Positions 42,976 to 50,368 of a stretch of 62,800 nucleotides of DNA are shown here, in pieces (positions within the stretch are counted from its first letter, which is position 1; the number at the start of each line of letters is the position of its first letter). The translations under genes and the position numbers were made by a program. This DNA comes from an uncultured Clostridia bacterium (lineage in GTDB: Bacteria; Bacillota; Clostridia; UBA1381): NCBI GenBank assembly GCA_910585485.1, contig CAJUEZ010000008.1, forward strand, positions 1 through 62,800, read 5' to 3'. The notes beneath the pieces were generated by a model. That model worked only from the letters and a program-made list of their open reading frames with translations. It ran no database searches and was not told where the DNA came from.

Positions 42976-44634
42976 TTAATTTATATTTTTATATTGTTGA
43001 GCAGAATAGAGAACTCTTTCACTCTTATTAAAAAATATCGGAGTACGTTCAAATATAGCGTGCCTTTCGACTATCGGAGTACGCTCAAATATAGCGTGCC
43101 TCTCGACTACTTTCTTTTCTGTGCCTATAACCACTTCTTCAGTTTGTTCCGCCTCATTCTCCTGTTCCTCTTGTTTCTTAGAAATATGGACGTGGCTATT
43201 ACCGCTTTTAGGGTCTTTATAGATGTCAACTATCAAACCCAAATCTTTGCATAGCTGTATATAGCCTCTTAGACTTTTTCCAAAAGCATTAGCTGCTTTA
43301 GGAAAATACTTCAATTCATATTGCTGTTTATAATCGCATTGTATAAACTCTCTTACATCAAGATATAATTCTGACATACTGCCAGTATAGTCATCAATTT
43401 GATATTTTTTCAGATAGTCAAACAAAGCATTTAACATTACATTGTTATTCAGCGTATTGTTTGCCTGTTTCATTTTATTTTGGATTAAGGCTTTGTTAAA
43501 TTCAGCTTCCAAAGATGGGTCTATGGCTTTAGCAATAGCACAGCCCAACTTATGGAAATCTGCTAATCGGTGTAATTTACGAACAGTAACCGTATCGTAA
43601 AGTCCGATAGCCTTTGACAGTATATTAAATATACATCCCAATATATAGGGTTTATCTTTTTCAAACTCTTTCCAAAATTCATTTTCTGGACGTCGTTTTT
43701 CCTCGTCTATAATTAAAGTTTCAATGTATATTGTTCTTTGAGCGAGGTCGCCCCTATAAATAACATCAGATATACCGTTTAATGCAATTAAAGTATTATA
43801 AGGTATATTTCTCAAATTTGTCATAGTATACAGCTCACGGAGGGAGGCATTGCCTCCTGTAACCGCTTTACAGATTATATCGCTTTTTTCAGGAGTCAGT
43901 TTTGACAAATTATCAAAAACAATATAATACGTCGATGTTAGAGTGACAACCAAGTCACGCTCTTGACGTGGTAGGTCATTTAACAGTTGTAATGACGGGT
44001 CTACCAACGATTTTACAATCTTTGAAACTGTACTCTTTCCACTGCCGTATACTCCATTGATGTTAAGTACTGGGTGTTGAATACCCTCATAGAAACAGCT
44101 GATTAAATATACTATAAATAACAGCCAATCTTCATCTGATATGTTTACATACTTTCTAAGCAATTCAATCTTGCCGTCTTTTATCACAGGGATTACTTGC
44201 GGCGATTGATTGGGATTATAGGCAAAGTAGTCGCTTGTATTGCCTTGTAACAATTCATAACCATTCTTGGTTATTTTTAAATATTCTCCCTTATCATTAC
44301 ATAAATCGTAATATATGGTATCATCAATCCGTTTTACTCGGTAATTGATGTTTTTAGGTTCTTGAGTCATAACTTTATATCTTAGCCACGACTCAACATT
44401 AGTTAGAGTGTTTTTGTTTGGAAATCTATTGGCAAGTTCAAAAAAACACATATTGATATAATCTTTTAATTGCTGACTTCCAACGGTAAGATGTAGTATC
44501 TTATCATCTTTCGGTACTGTCATTATAACAGAACCATTACCATAACTCTGTACAGGAAATTCCTTCAATATTTCTTGTATAAAAGGAAATTCCTCCTCTG
44601 ATTTTACAGGAATAAAATCGACATTTTTTTTCAT
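42976..44634 (-). CDS. primase/helicase-like P-loop ATPase of element B
   Basis: 552 aa. The Walker A is INGVYGSGKSTVSK (about residues 194-207) and a Walker B-like TYYIVFDNLSKL follows. Sensor-type residues lie in NIPYNTLIALNGISD, and a C-terminal winged-helix-like region lies before a lysine/glutamate-rich tail. This layout fits the D5/DUF927-type replication ATPases of satellites. The tail holds an exact 12-residue duplication (VERHAIFERTPI twice) from a 36-bp tandem repeat. It has its own perfect promoter (44,825-44,853) and a GGAGG-type ribosome binding site. Confidence 0.8.
   Translation of the reverse strand: MKKNVDFIPVKSEEEFPFIQEILKEFPVQSYGNGSVIMTVPKDDKILHLTVGSQQLKDYINMCFFELANRFPNKNTLTNVESWLRYKVMTQEPKNINYRVKRIDDTIYYDLCNDKGEYLKITKNGYELLQGNTSDYFAYNPNQSPQVIPVIKDGKIELLRKYVNISDEDWLLFIVYLISCFYEGIQHPVLNINGVYGSGKSTVSKIVKSLVDPSLQLLNDLPRQERDLVVTLTSTYYIVFDNLSKLTPEKSDIICKAVTGGNASLRELYTMTNLRNIPYNTLIALNGISDVIYRGDLAQRTIYIETLIIDEEKRRPENEFWKEFEKDKPYILGCIFNILSKAIGLYDTVTVRKLHRLADFHKLGCAIAKAIDPSLEAEFNKALIQNKMKQANNTLNNNVMLNALFDYLKKYQIDDYTGSMSELYLDVREFIQCDYKQQYELKYFPKAANAFGKSLRGYIQLCKDLGLIVDIYKDPKSGNSHVHISKKQEEQENEAEQTEEVVIGTEKKVVERHAIFERTPIVERHAIFERTPIFFNKSERVLYSAQQYKNIN
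43036..43107 (-). repeat. 36-bp tandem repeat (two units) inside the ATPase gene
   Basis: Units 43,036-43,071 and 43,072-43,107 differ at only two bases. Being a multiple of three, they add 12 residues and keep the frame. Unit number may vary among strains. Confidence 0.9.
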
Positions 44635-44824
44635 TTGAGATTACCTCCTAAAAAATTTAATTCATAACCGTATCTTAAGGTTATGTATGTAATTTGATTT
44701 ATACGGTCTATTCATTATTTAGGGGGTATGCTATTTACTATTTATATATTATTTTATATGTGTTAACCTACAACATTATTCCTCCTATATCACTTATTTT
44801 TGACATTATTTATTCTATGTCTAT

Positions 44825-44853
44825 ATTATAACTGGAAATAATTGGAATGTCAA
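44825..44853 (-). promoter_or_regulatory. perfect sigma-A promoter of the element B ATPase gene
   Basis: Minus strand TTGACA (44,848-44,853), a 17-bp spacer and TATAAT (44,825-44,830). The leader to the ATG at 44,634 is about 185 nt, long and AT-rich, with an imperfect hairpin around 44,665-44,690. Confidence 0.8.
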
Positions 44854-44904
44854 CCCTATTTTCCATTTATTTACAATTTGTTCACAATTTACTTATCAAC
44901 ACAA

Positions 44905-44943
44905 AAAAATCTCCACCATATATCGCATAAAGTAGAGATTTTT
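44905..44943 (-). terminator. terminator of the Nmad3 operon
   Basis: AAAAATCTC (44,905-44,913) and GAGATTTTT (44,935-44,943) pair. It lies 60 bp past the stop of the last small gene and just before the promoter of the ATPase gene. Confidence 0.7.
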
Positions 44944-45003
44944 CAAGCTATTTTGACGCTATTTTCAACAGACATTCATAACATATCGGGGTAAACAATA
45001 TTA

Positions 45004-45219
45004 TTATAATTTATTTTTGGTGCAGTTTTCAAGAAATTCTTTTACTTCCTCTGGAGTAGCGTCTGGGTCAGGGAAATACATTGGTGCAGGTAATCTTTTC
45101 TCCTGTTTAGCTTTGACAGGGGTGCTACCAATCCTTTCAGCTATCATCTGTCCAGCAGTCTTACCCTGTTTTTCCGCCATAGCGTCAAAGATGTCACCGT
45201 TACCCCTATTTTTGTTCAT
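45004..45219 (-). CDS. 71-aa protein of unknown function
   Basis: A small charged protein (GNGDIFDAMAEKQGKTAGQM, then PAPMYFPDPDATPEEVKEFL). No fold is recognised. It has a GGAGGT-type ribosome binding site and is the last of three genes after Nmad3 and a Cys-rich protein. It is likely a functional part of the same operon. Confidence 0.65.
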   Translation of the reverse strand: MNKNRGNGDIFDAMAEKQGKTAGQMIAERIGSTPVKAKQEKRLPAPMYFPDPDATPEEVKEFLENCTKNKL

Positions 45220-45244
45220 ATTCTACCTCCGAACCTCCCACAGC

Positions 45245-45529
45245 CTATTTCAATATACTCGATTTTATCAGCTTATTCACTCGCTTATATTCCTCATCAG
45301 CCTGTCCGTATTTTATATGAAGAACACCGTTGGGGGCGGCAACGTCCTTCCATTCACACAGGACAACATCACCCCTATCAGCCCCACGAAAATAATCACA
45401 GTTTCCGCAATCTTTCATAGTAGTAAGCATTACCCTATTATTTTTACGGCAATACACTTTTCCGTCTGGGTCAGTAGGGTAGGTGTCAAGGCTCATTTGG
45501 TTGACGTGCATTATAAGTTCCAACTTCAT
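45245..45529 (-). CDS. 94-aa Cys-rich, probably zinc-binding protein
   Basis: CR-KNNRVMLTTMKDCGNCDYFRG and a later VVLCEW give four cysteines in a rubredoxin/zinc-knuckle-like spacing. The sequence also resembles small proteins beside nucleotide-modification genes. It starts 10 bp after the Nmad3 stop. Function is unknown; nucleic-acid or protein binding is plausible. Confidence 0.7.
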   Translation of the reverse strand: MKLELIMHVNQMSLDTYPTDPDGKVYCRKNNRVMLTTMKDCGNCDYFRGADRGDVVLCEWKDVAAPNGVLHIKYGQADEEYKRVNKLIKSSILK

Positions 45530-45539
45530 ACTTACCGCC

Positions 45540-46346
45540 TCACAATATAATAGTTTTTATCCAATCCATGATACCGTCTGTAACATTAAAAACCATTTCC
45601 TGCCCCCTTAATGGAGATTGAAAATATTTCACACCATTTTCGTCAGTTTTAAAGAAATCTCCATTCAATGAGATAGTTACATCATCAGAATAGAAACATT
45701 GCGGAATTTCCCATTTAGAACGGCTAAAGCCGTCCTTAGTTAACACGTTACATTTATTATATTTCAGTGTACCATAACCCTTTACACCGTCAGCAAAGGA
45801 TAGTACATCACAGGCAATATACAGACGGTTACTGTTATCCGTTATGTTAGCGTGTGGGTGATAACCATAGCTATTTTTTATATCCTCCACAGAACGAATT
45901 ACACTTCCAACCTGCATATAGCCATATATAATATGTAAATCCTTTGCACCTTTTACAAAACGCAGTTTTCCATTGCTGTCATATTCGCTCTGCCGAAACC
46001 AACCATAGAACAGGAACAAATCGCCCTCGCCAACTCCGTTATTGTCAAGATAGACAGCGGAGGCATTATGCTGACCAAAGGCAGCTTTCCAATTTACAGG
46101 GTGGGTTATGTCCTCTCTTATGTCTGGGTCAAGATGACAGCATTTACATTCATCAAAGTCAAAGGTCGGATTTAACTCCTGTATGATTTCCATATAGCTT
46201 TTGCCGTTATAGGCAATATCCCCATAGCTTAGTCCACTGTTCTTGTCGGGTATCGGCAAAGACAACAGCGTACCGTCTGGCAATATGGGACTTGGCATTT
46301 TACCTGCCGTACTATCCATTCCTTTTCTGCTCAGTATCAATTTCAT
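45540..46346 (-). CDS. Nmad3-family protein (nucleotide modification associated domain 3)
   Basis: 268 aa. The N-terminus KLILSRKGMDSTAGKMPSPI followed by LPDGTLLSLPIPD is the signature of the Nmad3 domain. Further conserved pieces are CCHLDPDI, AAFGQHNASAVYLDNNGVGEGDLFLFYGWF and LHIIYGYMQVGSVI. Nmad domains are predicted to act with DNA base-modification systems, but no methylase or hydroxylase is present here. GAGGTAG precedes the ATG. It is divergent from an XRE repressor across a perfect palindrome. Confidence 0.85.
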   Translation of the reverse strand: MKLILSRKGMDSTAGKMPSPILPDGTLLSLPIPDKNSGLSYGDIAYNGKSYMEIIQELNPTFDFDECKCCHLDPDIREDITHPVNWKAAFGQHNASAVYLDNNGVGEGDLFLFYGWFRQSEYDSNGKLRFVKGAKDLHIIYGYMQVGSVIRSVEDIKNSYGYHPHANITDNSNRLYIACDVLSFADGVKGYGTLKYNKCNVLTKDGFSRSKWEIPQCFYSDDVTISLNGDFFKTDENGVKYFQSPLRGQEMVFNVTDGIMDWIKTIIL

Positions 46347-46385
46347 TTTCCACTACCTCATATTTCTAAAGTTTACAGGCACATT

Positions 46386-46403
46386 ATGAGGAATATTCCT
46401 CAT
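46386..46403. promoter_or_regulatory. 18-bp perfect palindromic operator
   Basis: ATGAGGAATATTCCTCAT is fully self-complementary. It lies in the 112-bp space between the divergent Nmad3 operon and the XRE gene, as expected of the operator that lets the XRE protein control both. Confidence 0.8.
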
Positions 46404-46458
46404 ACACCTTTTACCATATTATATGAGATAATAAAGGAAAAGTCAAGAGGTGTTGTTT

Positions 46459-46689
46459 ATGATTTCATTCGCTCCATTTAGAAAACTGATACAAGAGAGA
46501 AATATCAGCACTTATTATCTTAGAAATAAATGCGGAGAACATAATTTAGACAGTAAGACGATACAAAGGCTGATGAATGATGAGTCTGTATCAACTTACA
46601 CAATCAACGCATTATGCAATATTTTGGACTGTGATGTTTCAGACATTATGGAATTTTCATCTGACAAAGAAAATACGTCAGATACTTAA
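46459..46689 (+). CDS. XRE/Cro-type repressor of element B
   Basis: 76 aa, a single helix-turn-helix domain: FRKLIQERNISTYYLRNKCG, DSKTIQRLMNDESVSTYTIN and ALCNILDCDVSDIMEF. AGAGGTG selects ATG 46,459. It is likely a lysogeny-type regulator of the divergent operon through 46,386-46,403. Confidence 0.88.
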   Translation: MISFAPFRKLIQERNISTYYLRNKCGEHNLDSKTIQRLMNDESVSTYTINALCNILDCDVSDIMEFSSDKENTSDT

Positions 46690-47317
46690 TAAGCTGATGT
46701 ATAGTTACATAGACAACCTCCCATCGGAGGTTCGGAGGTTAAAATCAGAAAAGTGATTTAAAAAGAGGCGATAGTTTACAGCTTGGGTTTGTCCTACGTC
46801 CAAACCCACAGACAAACTATCTATTGCTGCGCTTACGCTTGCAACTAAAAATTTATATAATTCAAGTTATTTATAAGTTACTACCATTAAACTTACACAA
46901 GTTACCCATAAAATACAATTACATAAACAGTACAGCAGTTACCATTGATATACTAATAGCCTTTCTAAAAATTCTCTCGGCTGCCACCTTCAAGAATTTT
47001 AGGTAGAAAAGCTATTAGTATATTTTTATTGCCTAAAGAGGAAAAGACGGTAAAATATTAAATAGTTTTCTAAAATTAACCTCCGAACCGCCGAGCTACT
47101 TATACGCTATAAAAATATTTTAGTAGCTTTAACGGTTTTAACCTCCGAGCCTCCGAACCTACTAATAGTCATAGGCAGTTAAAATATTATATACGTTTCT
47201 ATCGCCGAAGGTCAGACGTTCGGAACGATGCGAGGTAACGAGCAAGTCTGACCGAGAGCGATAGTGGGTTGCCGCCCAGCGACAGCGAATAGGGTGGCAA
47301 CCCTTCTAAAAACAATT
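46690..47317. other. 630-bp hairpin-rich non-coding tract of element B (ori or RNA candidate)
   Basis: No gene is seen. Four long inverted repeats are present: GATAGTTT/AAACTATC with an inner GGGTTTG/CAAACCC (about 46,767-46,820); ATATACTAATAGC/GCTATTAGTATAT (46,948-46,960 with 47,011-47,023, more pairing inside, T tail after); TATCGC+GGTCAGAC / GTCTGACC+GCGATA (about 47,200-47,263); and GGGTTGCC/GGCAACCC (about 47,265-47,303). A word of the form AACCTCCGARCC recurs around 46,720 (inverted), 47,080 and 47,140 and again near 45,230. Together these suggest an origin of replication, a structured RNA, or both. Confidence 0.5.
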
Positions 47318-48262
47318 TTACATTCTTAACTTTTGCCCTCTATTTACCGTTGTAATGCTGTCTAATGGGTTAAAGCTATTAAAGCCCACTGCCAAATCGG
47401 CATTAAACATATTGACGTATTCTCTTACAATAGTTAAATCACTATGACCCAGTACCTTTTGTAGTCTGAATATATCACCACCGTTTAAAATCCACTTCTT
47501 GGCGAATGTATGACGGAATAAATGGGCTGATGTCTTTGCAACACCTCTGCTGTTGTTGTATTTCGCCAGACTTTCTTGGTATGTCCTTTTGTCAGCCATA
47601 CCACCATAGGCACTGCAAAATACATAATCGTTACTGTCGCCCTTACGGTATGACAGGTATTCCTTTAAAACTATTGCCAGTGTGGCAGACATAGGAATGA
47701 CTTGTGCTTTACGGTTTTTTGTCTTTGTAATGTTTATAGTGGCGTTGTCAAAGTCTAAGTCCTTTATTTTGAGATTAAGGGCTGATGATATACGGTTGCC
47801 AGTGGCAATAAGATAATTGACAAATGCCCACATTTTGTATTCTGTAAAATTGCACTTTGTTATGTCAGGCTTTTTAAGAAGTCTTTTGAGTTCGCTGTCG
47901 GTGTAGGTTTCCTTGATTTTCTTTTCCACCTTCAGTAATTTGATTTTAAAATGGGGAATTAGCTCTAATTCCATTGCGTAGTATAGGAAACTGCGAATAC
48001 TCCGTAAATAGGAATTTACTGTAATATCTCCGCAATTAGGTCTGTTTCTGAGGTAGATGATGAAATCATCAATGTGCTGTTCCTCTATCTCAGACATTTG
48101 GGTGTCTTCACCTCCCAGAAATTCCTCAAAAACATCATAATGCTTTCGGTAGGTGGAAATGGTTTGTGGTGATAGGTTGCGTACTGTGCATTTGGTGATG
48201 TAGCCTTCAAAGCATTCACGAACGGTCTGCTCTGTATCTACTCGAAGTGTTAATCGTCTCAT
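47318..48262 (-). CDS. int: tyrosine recombinase, integrase of element B
   Basis: 314 aa. A core-binding SAM-like domain (FEGYITKCTVRNLSPQTIST) precedes the catalytic domain with Arg in ATGNRISSALNL, HLFRHTFAKKWIL, LGHSDLTIVREYVNMF (His and Tyr). It lacks the AP2-like arm domain of element A's integrase, so it belongs to a different Int group (XerC/D-like size). It lies 135 bp from the tRNA-Leu gene. No excisionase is found next to it. Confidence 0.93.
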   Translation of the reverse strand: MRRLTLRVDTEQTVRECFEGYITKCTVRNLSPQTISTYRKHYDVFEEFLGGEDTQMSEIEEQHIDDFIIYLRNRPNCGDITVNSYLRSIRSFLYYAMELELIPHFKIKLLKVEKKIKETYTDSELKRLLKKPDITKCNFTEYKMWAFVNYLIATGNRISSALNLKIKDLDFDNATINITKTKNRKAQVIPMSATLAIVLKEYLSYRKGDSNDYVFCSAYGGMADKRTYQESLAKYNNSRGVAKTSAHLFRHTFAKKWILNGGDIFRLQKVLGHSDLTIVREYVNMFNADLAVGFNSFNPLDSITTVNRGQKLRM

Positions 48263-48277
48263 AACATAAAACCTCCA

Positions 48278-48336
48278 TAAAAAATACTCGCAATACTGCG
48301 GCGTAAACAGCCAAAGGTTTTGCGAGTAAACTATTA
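48278..48336. repeat. candidate arm-type sites of element B, right end
   Basis: ATACTCGCAA (about 48,279-48,295) and its inverse TTGCGAGTAAA (about 48,319-48,330) lie between int and the tRNA gene. They match the ACTCGTAA words at the left end. Confidence 0.4.
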
Positions 48337-48362
48337 TGGAATGTCTGACAGAGTAAAAGAAA

Positions 48363-48393
48363 AAGCCTTGTAAACATTGAGCTTACAAGGCTT
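48363..48393 (-). terminator. terminator of the tRNA-Leu gene
   Basis: An 11-bp perfect stem (48,363-48,373 with 48,383-48,393) has a T run on either strand. It lies directly 3' of the tRNA and belongs to element B's end, so the element replaces the lost terminator. Confidence 0.8.
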
Positions 48394-48396
48394 TTT

Positions 48397-48483
48397 TGGT
48401 GCCGATGGTGGGGGTCGAACCCACACGATGTTGCCATCACGGGATTTTGAGTCCCGCGCGTCTGCCAATTCCACCACATCGGC
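48397..48483 (-). tRNA. tRNA-Leu (anticodon CAA)
   Basis: 87 nt on the minus strand with encoded CCA. The acceptor stem is GCCGATG/CATCGGC with discriminator A. The anticodon loop ACTCAAAAT gives CAA (UUG codons). A long variable arm (GATG-GCAA-CATC) marks class II tRNA, and the T arm contains GGTTCGACCCC. It is the insertion target of both elements. The gene is intact because the elements restore its 3' end. Confidence 0.95.
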
Positions 48484-48615
48484 AAAAATACTGCCTAATT
48501 ATGATACCATAAACGGCGGGAAATGTCAATAATAAATAATAAAAAAGACGTATAGATGATAAATACACCATTAAAAATGCGAAAGAGGGAAGAATCTATA
48601 CTTTTAGCAAAGAAC

Positions 48616-48650
48616 AAGGCGAAGAACAATTTAAGTTCTTCGCCTTTAAT
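48616..48650 (-). terminator. terminator of the NlpC/P60 gene
   Basis: AAGGCGAAGAAC (48,616-48,627) pairs with GTTCTTCGCCTT (48,635-48,646), downstream of the minus-strand gene ending at 48,662. Confidence 0.8.
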
Positions 48651-48661
48651 TTTAAATTCAA

Positions 48662-49891
48662 TTAATATACTCTTACTGCTCCCGCATAAGAAGATATACG
48701 GTAATCTGTATTGATTGAAGAAATCTTTACAACGTCGCCTGTCTGAGGAGCGTGAATCATGTTTCCGTTTCCAATGTAAATACCTACATGGTGGATAGAA
48801 CCGCCTTTTGCAAAGAAGACAAGGTCACCCGGCTGTAAGTTGTTACGGCTTACGTAAGAACCGTTATTTCTCTGATCAGCCGCCACACGGTTTACGCTGA
48901 TATCGTTTGCCCGGCATACATACTGAACAAGACCTGAACAGTCAAAACCTGATGGAGAAGTACCGCCCCATACGTATGGAACACCAAGATACTTCATTGC
49001 AGTGTTAACTATAGCCTGTCCTTTCGAAGAAGTTGCTGGAGCCGCTTCTGCTACTGATGAAGAAGCTGCCGCGGAAACCTTTTTCGCGTTTGATTCCGCT
49101 GCTGCCGCATTACGGCGAGCCGCTTCCTCGGCTCTTGCTGCCGCTGCTTTTGCCTCAGCCACTTCGCGCTGCTTTTGAGAAATTGTGTCTTTCTCTATCC
49201 ATTCTCCCGTAAACTCAAGAGATGTGTTGATAACAAAACCTTCTTTGTAATCATCACCATAGCAAACTCTGATAAAATCGCCTTCGCCCCAAAGTACATA
49301 TACATAAGTACCGTCTGAAAGCTCTTCGATAATATCTGAATCTGTGTTAGATTCTTTTCTTACTCTTACAGAACCTCCTGAAAGCTTTACCTGAGCGATT
49401 CTATAATTTGTATAGCTTTTTTTCGCGTCTTCCGCTTTGGATTTGTCCTGAGTGATAGAATCGCTTGAAACATATCCTGTCTTTCCGCCGCTGTAAGCGA
49501 TTTTATACCAACCTTCAGAGTTTTCCAAAACTTCAACCTCTGTGCAAACTTCAATTTGGTCGATAACGTTAGCTTCATCGGAAGGTGTTTCTCTGACGTT
49601 TAATGAGTCGCTTGATATAAGTACATATCCTAACGGATAAAAACTTTTTGCCGCGATACCGCTAATATCAGTATCTTCGGCTTCGGCGTCATCTGATATG
49701 ATTGCCGTACCCTTTACCGCGTCTGAAATATCCTTTTCTGCGATAGTTATATTCTGCTGAGCAGATGACGCGTTAATTCTCTGTTCTCTTTCGACTTTTA
49801 AGTCGTTAATGTTCGCGGCCTGTGCCGCAGCCAGTGAACTTATCATTGCAACTGCTATAATAGCGATTGCTGAATGCTTAAAGTTCCTCAT
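48662..49891 (-). CDS. secreted NlpC/P60 peptidoglycan endopeptidase with SH3 domains
   Basis: 409 aa. A signal peptide (KHSAIAIIAVAMISSLAAAQA) is followed by two bacterial SH3 domains (about 95-155: SLNVRETPSDEANVI; about 170-230: GSVRVRKESNTDSDII), an Ala/Glu-rich coiled linker (about 240-285) and a C-terminal NlpC/P60 domain. The domain has catalytic Cys in PSGFDCSGLVQYV and His in SIHHVGIYIGNGNMIHAP. It cuts stem peptides of cell-wall peptidoglycan. A perfect promoter lies about 100 bp upstream. Confidence 0.95.
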   Translation of the reverse strand: MRNFKHSAIAIIAVAMISSLAAAQAANINDLKVEREQRINASSAQQNITIAEKDISDAVKGTAIISDDAEAEDTDISGIAAKSFYPLGYVLISSDSLNVRETPSDEANVIDQIEVCTEVEVLENSEGWYKIAYSGGKTGYVSSDSITQDKSKAEDAKKSYTNYRIAQVKLSGGSVRVRKESNTDSDIIEELSDGTYVYVLWGEGDFIRVCYGDDYKEGFVINTSLEFTGEWIEKDTISQKQREVAEAKAAAARAEEAARRNAAAAESNAKKVSAAASSSVAEAAPATSSKGQAIVNTAMKYLGVPYVWGGTSPSGFDCSGLVQYVCRANDISVNRVAADQRNNGSYVSRNNLQPGDLVFFAKGGSIHHVGIYIGNGNMIHAPQTGDVVKISSINTDYRISSYAGAVRVY

Positions 49892-49991
49892 AAATTAAAA
49901 CCTCCTAATATCTTGAAGTAAAGCATGTTTCAGTAACTTTACTCAGATTTCGTTTTGATTACCAAAATATTTCTAAAACATTACAAAAGGG

Positions 49992-50020
49992 ATTATACAC
50001 CACATTAATCCGTTTGTCAA
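49992..50020 (-). promoter_or_regulatory. perfect sigma-A promoter of the NlpC/P60 gene
   Basis: Minus strand TTGACA (50,015-50,020), a 17-bp spacer and TATAAT (49,992-49,997). The leader is about 95 nt. The rest of the 477-bp divergent space to comEC has several TGTAAC/TTACA words and a GCGCG...CGCGC hairpin (about 50,225-50,239) but no gene. Confidence 0.85.
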
Positions 50021-50294
50021 CACCTTTTTTAATCCACTTGTATTCTTTTTGTAACATTTCAGTAATATAAATGTGCGTTTTGTAACAAAAATACCCTGCT
50101 TATTTGTATAAAAGACACTATAAACGCATATTAGATTGCGAATATAGAGTAATATTTACCAAAAATATATTTTTTTAATAATCATGGAAAAATCAGCTGT
50201 ATTATGTCTATTTTGTAATATATAGCGCGTTTATCGCGCAAAACCGCACATTGTGTTACGCAAATATTACAATTATTACAAAAGTTACATTCCA

Positions 50295-50323
50295 TTGCAA
50301 AGGAATCGCCTATTTGATATAAT
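50295..50323 (+). promoter_or_regulatory. promoter of comEC
   Basis: TTGCAA (50,295-50,300) and TATAAT (50,318-50,323) with a 17-bp spacer, 45 bp before the start. Confidence 0.7.
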
Positions 50324-50368
50324 AATATTACATATTGTCGGAATATTACTGTCGGAGGAGACGCGTGT

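Larger units (their letters stand above)
42529..48396. mobile_element. integrative mini-element B (about 5.9 kb) in tRNA-Leu
   Basis: Bounded by the middle att copy and the intact tRNA-Leu gene. Content: integrase (47,318), XRE repressor (46,459) with a palindromic operator, an Nmad3-domain gene, two small genes, a primase/helicase-like ATPase and a hairpin-rich non-coding tract. Copies of an ACTCG-type word occur just inside both ends. No structural, packaging or conjugation genes are present, so it resembles a phage-satellite-like or plasmid-like mini-element. Confidence 0.8.

Noticed and set aside
48216..48485. Minus-strand frame of 89 codons over tRNA-Leu
   Set aside because: It is the tRNA gene read as protein (shares the first residues with the frame at 22,304) and runs into the integrase promoter region.
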